Positions 9,601 to 16,834 of a DNA stretch of 64,000 bases are shown here, one piece after another (the first letter of the stretch is position 1; every line of letters starts with the position of its first letter). Source of the stretch: HXMU1420-2 sp040830545. GTDB lineage: Bacteria > Pseudomonadota > Alphaproteobacteria > Rhodobacterales > Rhodobacteraceae. The position numbers and the translations under genes were made by a program. The stretch spans positions 1-64,000 of the forward strand of contig JBFOMB010000126.1 in NCBI GenBank assembly GCA_040830545.1, written 5' to 3'. A model generated the notes under the pieces. The model was not told where the DNA came from and did not search any database. It was given only the letters and a program-made list of their open reading frames with translations.

Positions 9601-9714
9601 CCATGTGTCCAGCTGCCAGTCCTGAATGACGCCGGTTTCATAGCGGTCCCTGTCCCAGCCGGATTCAAACGCCAATAGCGCTGAAAGGAAGTCGGTGAAC
9701 GTACCGTTTGACAT
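6619..9714 (-). CDS. Repeat-rich putative exoprotein with an N-terminal transglycosylase-like domain
   Basis: The 1031-residue protein has no classical signal peptide. Residues 1-240 form one domain (TDFLSALLAFESGWDRDRY, GFVGFQFGEALLIDLGYY, AAHLRGAYGTLNLL); the ES pair and overall pattern recall soluble lytic transglycosylases, but this is only a suggestion. Six modules of about 90 residues follow, each with an ITDFDPAxDxIxF-like core reminiscent of RTX or serralysin C-terminal domains. They are separated by GGDTGGD linkers and one His/Asp-rich stretch (GGHDDGQDDEGHDDGG, about 8050-8125) that could bind metal. I chose ATG 9714 (MSNGTFTDF); an in-frame upstream ATG at 9783 adds residues unlike the family. 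Type I-like export is plausible, but no exporter is adjacent. Confidence 0.8.
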   Translation of the reverse strand: MSNGTFTDFLSALLAFESGWDRDRYETGVIQDWQLDTWAGGSVTDFFPGYSSWGDLSDSEWEAMAYRSTNSLGFVGFQFGEALLIDLGYYDDDQFYGNGAATNTWDGTWTGKNGVNSLEEFMIKEAQTVAIQEAFGLNLQIIQNGLQNSGQSLDDFIGQTTTYTDGTGNTVTVELSLTGILAAAHLRGAYGTLNLLQAGAVSTDEYGTSILQYIDQFGGYDAPSVDQMIAFFEDRKTGDEGLGTPGGDTGGDTGGDTGGDGGATGSGTADVDKDSADVVLTWSFGADTQVTDFDPATGTIFVDWISAADLDVSEIGGSVVFSVPSNQQSLTLVGVTLADLSAANFTILDATAAQEILSLVGEGSDTGDGSGDDTGGDTGGDTGGDTGGDTGGDTGDTGGDTGGDTGGDSGGGTGDTDDGDDPAPTPDGSAEDFNNASITKTNADVVVTWAYGSNQTITDFDPANDTLFIDWIGADALEVSEVDGSVVIAVPSNNQTLTLQGVTLAVLDAANINALDATARAELATLISSGGGHGDGGHDDGQDDEGHDDGGHTHMHVTIGYDTPAQVIDGFMPAMGDVIEIDTNVSASDFEIFEESGDALGQTVRVAITQDGVTTQTVLTGFGLDDLTIANFSADNQSVLNEIASAIGTEISTPATGGYTLTYDADGSNPSEVTGSTDAGGRMFRADSNADDITDFDPAKDQLDFGGTSVHGMIVTKSLAGEIVIDSPWSDAAQIVQGVTYQDVTIDSFGIVGNEHFRQDMGGVVSWEQGVGPREADTVYIRSHEYGRAETIDNFDPATMNISFLYFGTRERLSVEDTDQGLVISSLPSGQSFTFTGVTKADLIPGRVEFHFDQVMEDNLETPFGFDQNDVTLVDRTVLLTPAAPAGATTDGHQTRTGVMTGGTGDPGDSGGDDGGATGGTSDGTVTLGAGADTVDIDWNWAAQTVIEGFDPAEDVIDFNALGGDHVALSEVDGNLLIEVLNNGGNVTTFTGLQAEDLRSANLVADANNTILEDNSSLMTQLIENGFDPLG
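8458..8632 (-). repeat. GGDTGGD-coding tandem repeat (linker) in the exoprotein gene
   Basis: A roughly 175 bp stretch is built of imperfect 12 bp units coding Gly-Gly-Asp-Thr on the minus strand. Shorter versions recur at about 8926-8990 and 6955-7015. The units are in frame and form flexible acidic linkers. Such arrays often change length by slippage. Confidence 0.85.
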
Positions 9715-9744
9715 CGTAAATGTACCCTTGTTTCTGGTTATGAG

Positions 9745-9758
9745 TGCCACGTGTGGCA
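9745..9758. promoter_or_regulatory. Inverted repeat upstream of the exoprotein gene
   Basis: TGCCAC-GT-GTGGCA is a perfect 6+6 bp inverted repeat 31-44 bp upstream of the exoprotein start at 9714. Size and position suit a repressor or activator dimer. The Crp/Fnr regulator gene ends about 200 bp further upstream, but its binding site is unknown and this is not a consensus Crp box. Confidence 0.4.
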
Positions 9759-9956
9759 TTCGTTCACCTATCAACAGAAACACGGCCTGATTGTTTGTGT
9801 TCAGCCATTCCTTTTCGGAATTCGGCCAACGGCAGAAAATCGCAAATCATTGCTTTTGATTGGCAATTTCCGGCCGGGTTTCATCACCGGGACGCAGCAA
9901 CGCCCGGCCGACGGCGGGGTTCCGCCGGTTTTGACACCACGATGTCGCGCCTGAAC

Positions 9957-10661
9957 CTAGGCGGTTTTTTGTGAGATCTCGTGCAGGGCGGCAGCGTCCA
10001 GAACATCCACCCGGTTATAGCCGGTCCGGATCGCGCCGCTGTCCACCAGTACCTTCAATGCGCGGCGCAGGCTGGATTTCGAAATGCCCAGCGTCGCGGC
10101 CAAATCGTTTTGCGCCAGCTTGATCGACCCGTCTGTGGCCGAAAGACTCAGCAACTGGCGGGCCAGACGGGTTTCGGGCAACAGCGATTGCGCCTCGCCG
10201 ATAAAGGCCATGAGCGCCAGGATTTGCCGGATGGTCAGCGCGTAGAATTCAGGCCAGAATTCCGGCCGTTCTTGCAGCAACCCGCGCAGGCGGTGGGCCG
10301 GCACGTAGTAGAGCAAGCTGTCCACCGAGGCCCGGAGATTGAAGGGACGCGGCATGTTCGGCACCAGCGATCCATGCCCGACCCAACCGCCCGGATTCAT
10401 TCGCAGCGTGACCATGTCGGACACGTCCTGCGGGGCGAATTCCAGATCCAGCGCACCCGTGGCCACGCCGTACATGCCGTCCGTCTCGTCCCCGTCGCGA
10501 AACAGCGATTTGCCCTTGGGCACCTCGCGCCAGCGTCCGTTTTCGGAAAACCACCTGCGCAACGGGTCCGAACATTCCGTCATCCAACCGATGCGTTCGA
10601 ACAGAGCGGCCTTTTCGTCGAGATATTTGATGTGCTTCTGCATGTTGTCGCGATCTGTCAT
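9957..10661 (-). CDS. Crp/Fnr-family transcriptional regulator
   Basis: The 234-residue protein has an N-terminal cyclic-nucleotide-binding-like beta barrel (about residues 25-130: GKSLFRDGDETDGMYGVATG; GGWVGHGSLV) and a C-terminal Crp-type winged helix (LAQNDLAATLGISKSSLRRALKVL, about 180-205). It contains only one cysteine, so it is not an iron-sulphur FNR. The RFYE/E-R pair of classical cAMP pockets is not obvious, so the ligand is uncertain. ATG 10661 gives the best family alignment; ATG 10643 (MQKHIKY) is possible and neither has a good ribosome site. It reads toward the exoprotein gene and may regulate it. Confidence 0.88.
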   Translation of the reverse strand: MTDRDNMQKHIKYLDEKAALFERIGWMTECSDPLRRWFSENGRWREVPKGKSLFRDGDETDGMYGVATGALDLEFAPQDVSDMVTLRMNPGGWVGHGSLVPNMPRPFNLRASVDSLLYYVPAHRLRGLLQERPEFWPEFYALTIRQILALMAFIGEAQSLLPETRLARQLLSLSATDGSIKLAQNDLAATLGISKSSLRRALKVLVDSGAIRTGYNRVDVLDAAALHEISQKTA

Positions 10662-10888
10662 GGCCAGGGCGATGCGCGGCCCCGGGCACCCCCTATGGGT
10701 ACGATTTTCGCTGGGCCGGGTGAGACCTGCACCGGGCGTGGCTGTGTTAGTCCTATGACACGCGGGCGACATTGAAAACCGCAGTTGCATGCGATTGCTC
10801 GCAAACGACCATGGATGAACGGGTTTTCATACGCGCGACAGAACAGTCCGATTGTTTTGAGCGGCCAACGAGCGAGGGAAACCGCCCC

Positions 10889-11431
10889 TCAAAGTGTGAT
10901 GTTAGAGTCCTTTTGCAGGCGCTCAGGCAAATGCCTCAGAAATGCGGCCATCGCTGCTTGTTCAGAGGGACGCAGCCCGGTCACCTGAACATTCACTGCC
11001 GAAATACCCAGCACGGCGCGGGCGTCAGCGCCGACCAATCCCATTTCGCGGCGATCAATGCCTTCCGTGTTTTCGAATTCCAGCCCGATCGACCGAATGA
11101 ACGCGCCTTGCATGTAAACCTCGGACACGCTGATACCCTGCACTTCGTCCCAGGCGACCGGGCGCTGCATTGTCCGCCGGTCAAAGAGGCCGGTTGGTCC
11201 GATGGTGAGCACAGGACCGTGGCGGGTGTATCCATAATAGCCCAGCAGCGCTGCTGCACCCCATGCAACGAACGCCGCAAACAGAGCGCTGTAAACCATC
11301 TCGCTGTCCCCTGTTTTGCCTTCAATGACGGGCAAGACAAAGAGAAACGCGCCTGCCAGGCCGAGTATCACGACAAAGATCCACATCACGCGCATGTTCA
11401 GCGAAAAAACTTCGATGTCGTGTTCGTTCAT
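10889..11431 (-). CDS. Small membrane protein with two N-terminal transmembrane segments, function unknown
   Basis: The 180-residue protein has two hydrophobic helices (VMWIFVVILGLAGAFLFVLPV, about residues 15-35, and MVYSALFAAFVAWGAAALLGY, about 45-66). A cytoplasmic beta-rich part follows (PVLTIGPTGLFDRRTMQRPVAWDEVQGISV) that looks like the PH-like/STM3941-type domain of small bacterial membrane proteins. ATG 11431 is preceded by GGGAG 7 bp upstream, so the longer upstream frame is rejected. It stands alone between the Crp/Fnr and TetR genes. No pathway can be assigned. Confidence 0.8.
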   Translation of the reverse strand: MNEHDIEVFSLNMRVMWIFVVILGLAGAFLFVLPVIEGKTGDSEMVYSALFAAFVAWGAAALLGYYGYTRHGPVLTIGPTGLFDRRTMQRPVAWDEVQGISVSEVYMQGAFIRSIGLEFENTEGIDRREMGLVGADARAVLGISAVNVQVTGLRPSEQAAMAAFLRHLPERLQKDSNITL

Positions 11432-11637
11432 CCTTTGGCTCCCAAACCGGCTTGACTCCTGACAACACCATACAACAAGGCGTTTGCCGGGCCAGCAACA
11501 GAAATGGGCCAAAGCCGGCAGTCGCTGGCTGGATGATCTGATGCCGAGCTGTGTCTGGGGTCCGGGGTGAGCCCTTCTTGACCAATGCTGCACAGTTCGC
11601 GAACAACCGTTTAGGTATTGCGTCCTGGGCACTCAAA

Positions 11638-12231
11638 TTACTCAACCCTCGCTGAATAATGAGCGAGGAACATATCCAAGCAATCTGACATGACGCCCTC
11701 CGTGTCCTGCTTGGAGCCATACATGAACTCTGGCGTATAAAAGAACTCCCTTATGAGGCTATGCAACTGCCGGGAAGCGTAGTTCGGGTCACCAGCACGA
11801 ATAGCCCCTGCCTCCATTGCTTCTTCGATCAAACGGGTGATGGGGTTCTGAAACTTCGCAACCTCGGAAACGTAGGCTTTCGACCGTTCCTGATCGATCA
11901 GCATTTCGGCAGTCACCATCCTTGTGATGGCGATGGTTTCTGGCTCTGTCAGCTTCTCGACGTAGTTCGTGATCAGATGCTCCAACTGCGCTTTCAGATC
12001 GCGATTGGGATCAAAGGGGGCATGATCGATGGCACCCTTCTCTTTGATCATAGCCTCTGAGATTTCCTGAAACAGAGCCTCTTTGCTGTCGAAGTGATTG
12101 TAGAGCGTGCGACTCGAAACACCCGCCTCGCTGGCGATGCGCGTGGTCTTTGCCCCTCGGAAACCGTGCTCTTGGAACTCTTTCACTGCCGCTTCTAGTA
12201 TATTTTTTCGTTTTTTATCAGTCAGCTTCAC
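11638..12231 (-). CDS. TetR/AcrR-family transcriptional repressor
   Basis: The 197-residue regulator has the TetR N-terminal helix-turn-helix (residues 7-53: ILEAAVKEFQEHGFRGAKTT, RIASEAGVSSRTLYNHFDSK). An all-helical ligand and dimerisation domain of the AcrR-C type follows (EMLIDQERSKAYVSEVAKF and the region after it). It starts with GTG at 12231, supported by AAGGA nine bases upstream. It is divergent from the secreted SnoaL-like gene, and the 148 bp between them contains two matching palindromes, so it most likely represses itself and that neighbour. The inducer is unknown. Confidence 0.92.
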   Translation of the reverse strand: MKLTDKKRKNILEAAVKEFQEHGFRGAKTTRIASEAGVSSRTLYNHFDSKEALFQEISEAMIKEKGAIDHAPFDPNRDLKAQLEHLITNYVEKLTEPETIAITRMVTAEMLIDQERSKAYVSEVAKFQNPITRLIEEAMEAGAIRAGDPNYASRQLHSLIREFFYTPEFMYGSKQDTEGVMSDCLDMFLAHYSARVE

Positions 12232-12260
12232 GCTATTTTGTCCTTCGCAGCACGGAAAAT

Positions 12261-12277
12261 GTAAAATAACTGTTTAC
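12261..12277. promoter_or_regulatory. TetR operator, copy 1
   Basis: GTAAAATAACTGTTTAC is a 17 bp imperfect palindrome, GTAAA(A)-N5-GTTTAC, closest to the TetR gene start. It shares its arms with the second copy 38 bp away. Confidence 0.75.
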
Positions 12278-12298
12278 TTCAGTGCGACCGCTCATTAA

Positions 12299-12315
12299 GT
12301 AAACAGCGTGTTTAC
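12299..12315. promoter_or_regulatory. TetR operator, copy 2
   Basis: GTAAACAGCGTGTTTAC is a perfect GTAAAC-N5-GTTTAC palindrome, 65 bp upstream of the secreted SnoaL-like gene. The inner arms of the two copies also form a 10 bp perfect inverted repeat, CTGTTTACTT (12270-12279) with AAGTAAACAG (12297-12306). Confidence 0.78.
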
Positions 12316-12379
12316 AAAATAGTACACTCACGAACCCGAAGATCAACCGAAAACCCAAAGCAACCTTAGGAGAAGTACT

Positions 12380-12943
12380 ATGCGCTTTGTCTCAGCACTA
12401 TGTACTGCAGCGTTCATGGCTACACTCACCCCTGCACTCGCCGAAGATCACAAATTCCTTGGCCAGCCCATCACCATGGAAAACCTCGTTGACGTCCTCG
12501 AAATTCAGCGTGTGACCACCAATCTCACGCTTGCGGTCGATACGGCGCAATGGGACGTGGTTGCTGACCTCTTGCAGCCCGAGCTTGAAACCACAATCGG
12601 CGAGCCTGTGAATGCCCCGTCCGTGATGAAAACCGAAGATGAAATCCTGGCGCGCTGGAAAGGTTTTTACGAATCTGCGGAGCGGATCGTCATCCATCAC
12701 GTAACATCAAACGAACGCGTATTCTTCAACGACGCAGACAATGCCGATCTTTTCGCAAAAGGCGTAATTGTGCTTGAGAACACCCCCGCCGGAGAATTTG
12801 CAGAAGACGGCGGCATGCTGCGCGGGTCTCGCTGGGTGAACTATGAATTTGGTGTCACCAGAACCGACGCAGGTTGGAAAGTGAACAAGGTCAATGTGGA
12901 GTACCTTGTCCAAGAGTTTGAATCGTTCCCTCCCGCGAACTGA
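12380..12943 (+). CDS. Secreted SnoaL/NTF2-like protein
   Basis: The 187-residue protein opens with a clear signal peptide (MRFVSALCTAAFMATLTPALA, cleavage after ALA). The rest has the SnoaL-like pattern: an N-terminal helix pair (LEIQRVTTNLTLAVDTAQWDVVADLL), a middle part (DEILARWKGFYESAERIVIHHVTS), and strands ending GWKVNKVNVEYL. This cone fold is shared with ketosteroid isomerases, dehydratases and bile-acid 7-alpha-dehydratase-like proteins. Catalysis is unproven. AGGAGA lies 6 bp before the ATG. It is the likely target of the divergent TetR regulator and probably acts in the periplasm. Confidence 0.83.
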   Translation: MRFVSALCTAAFMATLTPALAEDHKFLGQPITMENLVDVLEIQRVTTNLTLAVDTAQWDVVADLLQPELETTIGEPVNAPSVMKTEDEILARWKGFYESAERIVIHHVTSNERVFFNDADNADLFAKGVIVLENTPAGEFAEDGGMLRGSRWVNYEFGVTRTDAGWKVNKVNVEYLVQEFESFPPAN

Positions 12944-13338
12944 TCTCGCACAAACATTCGAATGTGCTCTCTACAAATAGAGGGCGAATTAGCGGCCTTT
13001 CCCAGTCATCTGGCGAAGGGCCGCTTCGTCCGCTTTGCGGACCTCCACACTCCCTGCTCGACTGGCCGGTCTTCCCTAGAACGCTGACTCGCGGATTTCA
13101 GGCCCAGAGAAGATCTGGAATTCTGTAAACTGCGGCAGGACAGCGGTGCAGGGCTTCATCCCGGTCAGCCCCTGACCCCGGACCGCCACCGCAGCCCTGC
13201 AGCAGATTGATCGACCAGATGTGTTCATTTGAACATTTCTGTTTCGTCCGGGGCGGTAAAACGCGTCTGCCCGCGCGACTCCACGTTTGGATGTCGGGTG
13301 GCCAGCCCCCTCAGTCGTATCACGGGAGAAACGGTTTT
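12944..13338. other. 395 bp without a recognised gene
   Basis: Between the SnoaL-like and outer-membrane genes I see only small hairpins: GCGGCC near 12994 with GGCCGC near 13017, and TCCGC (13029-13033) with GCGGA (13037-13041). No T-run follows either. The possible frames have no ribosome site and resemble nothing I know. The promoter of the outer-membrane gene must lie in this stretch or beyond. Confidence 0.6.
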
Positions 13339-14331
13339 ATGTGTCCGAGTGTTGGGTCAGTGAAACGCTGGCCGGGTTTCAGAGAGTGTGACGCGTTTTT
13401 CTCTGCGATGCGGCTGGCGGGGCTGGTTGTCGCGATGCTGGGCGTTTCGGCCCCGGTGGCACTGGCGCAGATGGGCGACGGGCCGCGCGCCTATCAGTTG
13501 CTGCCGAAGGACACCCGCGCGATTTCGCAGTTCTATATCGGGACGCGGGGCAACCTGGCGCCCAGCGAGGGGTCGGTGATCCAGGGGGCCAATATCGACG
13601 TGGATTTGGGGCTGACCCAGTTTTCCCAGACCTTTGGCCTGAATGGCAACCAGGCCGGTGTTCTGGCCTTTATCCCGTATGGGCGGGCGTCGGGGTCGCT
13701 GGGCCTGGGCGGGGCGACGGTGTCGGGGTCTGACAACGGGCTGGGGGACCTGACGCTGGGCTTTGTCTATGGCTTTCTGAATGCGCCCAACCTGAGCCGC
13801 GAGGCCTATGTCAAACACGACCCCGGCCTGACGATGTCCGCACTGGCGCGTCTGACCCTGCCAACCGGATCCTACAGCGCCAACCGCAATCTGAACCTCG
13901 GCGGCAACCGCTGGGTTTTGGAGCTGGGCCTGCCGGTCAGCTACTATCTGGGCAGGTCCTTTCTGGACCCGTCGCTCATGACGTTTGAAATTCAGCCGAA
14001 GGTCACGATTTTCGGCGACAACACCGACGCCATCGGGGCCACACAAGTGCTGAGCCAGGACGCGATCTATTCGGTCGAGGCGCATGTCACACGCAATTTC
14101 GGACAGGCGTTCTGGGCGTCGCTGGATGCGTTTTACGCCTATGGCGGTGAGACGCAGAATGACGGGGTGGCGGCAAACAACAGGCAACGGTCGCTGTCGC
14201 TGGGCGTGACCGGCAACCTGACGCTCAGCGAGGCGATGTCGATCAAGCTGACTTATGGCGAGGTTGTGTCGGGCAATGCTGCCGGGGCGGATGGGCGCGC
14301 TGTGCGGGCGCAGTTTCTGTACCTGTTCTGA
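13339..14331 (+). CDS. Outer-membrane beta-barrel protein (phenol MetA-degradation/transporter-like)
   Basis: The 330-residue exported protein carries a signal peptide ending VVAMLGVSAPVALAQ. A beta-barrel of alternating strands follows (SQFYIGTRGNLAP, LGDLTLGFVYGFL, MSALARLTLPTGSYSANRNLNLG, WVLELGLPVSYYLG) and ends in FLYLF, an aromatic C-terminal residue as in outer-membrane proteins. The LPTGSY motif fits the MetA-pathway/transporter family (PF13557-like). ATG 13339 has GGAG ten bases upstream but gives a long n-region; ATG 13408 gives a normal signal peptide but no ribosome site. It lies 65 bp before the arylsulfatase gene and may import or export a sulfated or aromatic compound. Confidence 0.82.
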   Translation: MCPSVGSVKRWPGFRECDAFFSAMRLAGLVVAMLGVSAPVALAQMGDGPRAYQLLPKDTRAISQFYIGTRGNLAPSEGSVIQGANIDVDLGLTQFSQTFGLNGNQAGVLAFIPYGRASGSLGLGGATVSGSDNGLGDLTLGFVYGFLNAPNLSREAYVKHDPGLTMSALARLTLPTGSYSANRNLNLGGNRWVLELGLPVSYYLGRSFLDPSLMTFEIQPKVTIFGDNTDAIGATQVLSQDAIYSVEAHVTRNFGQAFWASLDAFYAYGGETQNDGVAANNRQRSLSLGVTGNLTLSEAMSIKLTYGEVVSGNAAGADGRAVRAQFLYLF

Positions 14332-14345
14332 GCCTCTGAAATTGA

Positions 14346-14371
14346 GCCGCCGGGGACTCCTGCCCGGCGGC
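14346..14371. repeat. 9 bp inverted repeat between the outer-membrane and arylsulfatase genes
   Basis: GCCGCCGGG (14346-14354) and CCCGGCGGC (14363-14371) form a perfect stem with an 8-base loop and no T-run. It could be an mRNA-stabilising or attenuating hairpin that lets the two genes be expressed at different levels. Confidence 0.5.
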
Positions 14372-14396
14372 AATGCACATAGTAACGGAGTATCCT

Positions 14397-16745
14397 ATGA
14401 TTGGCAGAATTCTGGCCGCTTCCATGACAACCGCCGCGCTGTGCAGCACGGTTCTGGCGCAGGGAGTGCCCCGCGACGGCACCGTGTTGCCGATCCCGCA
14501 GGAGCCGTTTGCGGGCAAGATCGAACGCACGTTCGAAGGGTCCGAGCAGGCGTATCCGACCCCGGTGGTCGCGCCTGAAACCGCGCCCAATGTCGTGTTG
14601 ATCCTGATTGACGATCTGGGCTTTGGCCAGCCCGGGACCTTTGGTGGGCCTGTCCCCACGCCGGCCATGGACGCGCTGGCCGCGGATGGGTTGAAATACA
14701 CGCGGATGCACACAACGGCGGTCTGTTCCCCGACCCGCTCGGCGCTGCTGACCGGGCGCAATCACCATCAGGTCGGGTTCGGGTCGATCACCGAACTCGC
14801 CTCGGGCTATCCGGGCTACAACACCGTCTGGCCACGCGAAACCGCCAGCATTGCCACGATCCTGCGGGACAACGGCTATTCGACCTCGGCGTTTGGCAAA
14901 TGGCACAACACGCCGACATGGGAAACCACGCAGGTCGGCCCGTTCGAACGCTGGCCCACGGGGCTGGGGTTTGAATACTGGTACGGCTTCCATGGGGGTG
15001 AAACCAGCCAATGGGAACCGCGCCTGTTCCGCAACACGGTTCCGGTGGAACCGCCGGGCACCCCGGACGAGGGGTATCACCTGACCGTGGATCTGGTGGA
15101 CGAGGCAATTGACTGGGTGAACCAGCAGCAGTCGATTGCGCCTGACAAACCCTATTTCATGTATTTTGCCCCCGGCGCGGTTCATGCGCCCCTGCATGTC
15201 AGCCCGGACTGGGCGGACAAGTTTGCCGGTCAGTTCGATCAGGGCTGGGATCAGGTGCGGCAGGACACGATCCAGCGGCAAATGGAGCTGGGCGTGGTGC
15301 CCGAAGGCACCGACCTGACACCCCGCCCCGACCAGATCGAGGCATGGGACAGCCTGAGCGCGGATGCGCAAAAGCTCTATGCCCGCCATCAGGAGGTGTT
15401 TGCCGGGTTTGTCGCGCAGACCGACCATGAAATCGGGCGATTGCTGGACGCGGTGCAGGCGTTGCCGGATGCGGACAATACGGTGATCATCCTGATCGCG
15501 GGCGACAACGGCCCCAGTGCCGAGGGCACAGTCACCGGCACCATCAACAACACGATGACCCTGAACGGTATCCCCGACACGGTTGAGGCACAGCTGCCCC
15601 ATCTGGACCGGATCGGCATGCCGGAGCAGGACAATCACTATCCCGTTGGCTGGGCCTGGGCCGGGGCGGCGCCGTTCCAGTGGATGAAACGGGTACCATC
15701 ACACTTTGGCGGAACGCGCAATGGCATGGTGGTGTCATGGCCTGCTGGCATCACAGCCACGGGCGAGATCCGCGAGCAGTTCCATCATGTGGTCGACATC
15801 GCGCCAACCCTGCTGGAGCTGACCGGAATCACGGAACCCAAACAGGTCTATGGCACGTCTCAGGTTCCGATGTCGGGCACCAGCATCGCCTACAGCTTTG
15901 CGGATGCGGCGGCGCCAGACGCGCGCAAAACGCAGTATTTCGAAACCGGTGGGCATCGGGCGATCTACCATGACGGCTGGGTTGCGGCGTCGTTCCATGG
16001 CGCACCGTGGATTTTGAGCGGATCGGTGGGGTTCGATGACAAGGACTGGACGCTCTACAACGTCGAAGAAGATTTCAGTCAGGCGCATGATCTGTCCGCA
16101 GAACATCCTGAGAAGTTGCAGGAAATGATCGCGTTGTTCGATGAAGAGGCCGGGAAAAACGGGGTCTTCCCATTGGACGACCGGTTTATTGAACGCACAA
16201 CGGACCCGGATCGTCCTTCTGTCATCAAAGGCAGGCGCGTGTTTGAATACACGTCCGGCGCGACGCGCATTCCCTCGTCCATCGCGCCGCCTGTCTTTGG
16301 TGTCTCTTACGACATCACGGCGCAGATCACCGTGCCGGACGGCGGTGCATCCGGTGTTGTCATCGCGGAAGGTGGCAGCTCCGCCGGATACACGCTGTAT
16401 CTGGATCAGGGCATTCCGGTCTACGAGTACAACTTCTTTGGTCAGGCGCGGTACCGGTTGGAAGGCACCGAACCGCTGGCCGCCGGTGATCACACCATTG
16501 TGCTGGTCTATGAACAGGGGCCGAACGCGGAAAACCCGCTGGCAGGAGGGCCCATGACGATGAGCGTTGATGGTGTCGAAGTCGCCAAAGGTGACTTGAA
16601 AGCCGTCGTGCCGGTGGGATTCTCGACATTCGAAACGCTGGATGTCGGTGTCGATCTGGGTTCGGTTGTATCCCCGGACTATGAGCACCACGCGCCGTTT
16701 GCCTTCACCGGCGAGATCGGGCGCGTGGTCGTGGAAATCCGGTAG
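14397..16745 (+). CDS. Exported arylsulfatase (formylglycine-dependent sulfatase)
   Basis: The 782-residue enzyme cleaves sulfate esters in the periplasm or outside the cell. A signal peptide ends near LCSTVLAQG. The sulfatase core starts at about residue 64 (PNVVLILIDDLGFG, metal-binding Asp72/Asp73). Cys110 in CSPTRSALLTGR, the C-x-P-x-R signature, is the residue matured to formylglycine. Further motifs are TSAFGKWHN, FMYFAPGAVHAPLH and LIAGDNGPSAEG. About 230 residues of beta-rich C-terminal domain follow the core, as in long AtsA-type enzymes. ATG 14397 has GGAG six bases upstream. A formylglycine-generating enzyme is not in the window. The natural substrate is unknown; algal sulfated glycans or aryl sulfates are plausible. 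Confidence 0.93.
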   Translation: MIGRILAASMTTAALCSTVLAQGVPRDGTVLPIPQEPFAGKIERTFEGSEQAYPTPVVAPETAPNVVLILIDDLGFGQPGTFGGPVPTPAMDALAADGLKYTRMHTTAVCSPTRSALLTGRNHHQVGFGSITELASGYPGYNTVWPRETASIATILRDNGYSTSAFGKWHNTPTWETTQVGPFERWPTGLGFEYWYGFHGGETSQWEPRLFRNTVPVEPPGTPDEGYHLTVDLVDEAIDWVNQQQSIAPDKPYFMYFAPGAVHAPLHVSPDWADKFAGQFDQGWDQVRQDTIQRQMELGVVPEGTDLTPRPDQIEAWDSLSADAQKLYARHQEVFAGFVAQTDHEIGRLLDAVQALPDADNTVIILIAGDNGPSAEGTVTGTINNTMTLNGIPDTVEAQLPHLDRIGMPEQDNHYPVGWAWAGAAPFQWMKRVPSHFGGTRNGMVVSWPAGITATGEIREQFHHVVDIAPTLLELTGITEPKQVYGTSQVPMSGTSIAYSFADAAAPDARKTQYFETGGHRAIYHDGWVAASFHGAPWILSGSVGFDDKDWTLYNVEEDFSQAHDLSAEHPEKLQEMIALFDEEAGKNGVFPLDDRFIERTTDPDRPSVIKGRRVFEYTSGATRIPSSIAPPVFGVSYDITAQITVPDGGASGVVIAEGGSSAGYTLYLDQGIPVYEYNFFGQARYRLEGTEPLAAGDHTIVLVYEQGPNAENPLAGGPMTMSVDGVEVAKGDLKAVVPVGFSTFETLDVGVDLGSVVSPDYEHHAPFAFTGEIGRVVVEIR

Positions 16746-16834
16746 GCGGGGTTGGGCACATGGCAGGTGGGGGGTGGTCCGTTGTGCCCCCCGGATCGTT
16801 GTGGGCGCGTATGATCCCGGTCCTGCGCGCCTGA

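Noticed and set aside
10772..11455. 227-codon plus-strand frame
   Set aside because: It overlaps the membrane-protein gene, which has a good ribosome site and two clear membrane helices; this frame has neither.
14346..14371. Intrinsic terminator after the outer-membrane gene
   Set aside because: The stem is perfect but no T-run follows, and the next gene begins 25 bp later; treated as a plain inverted repeat.
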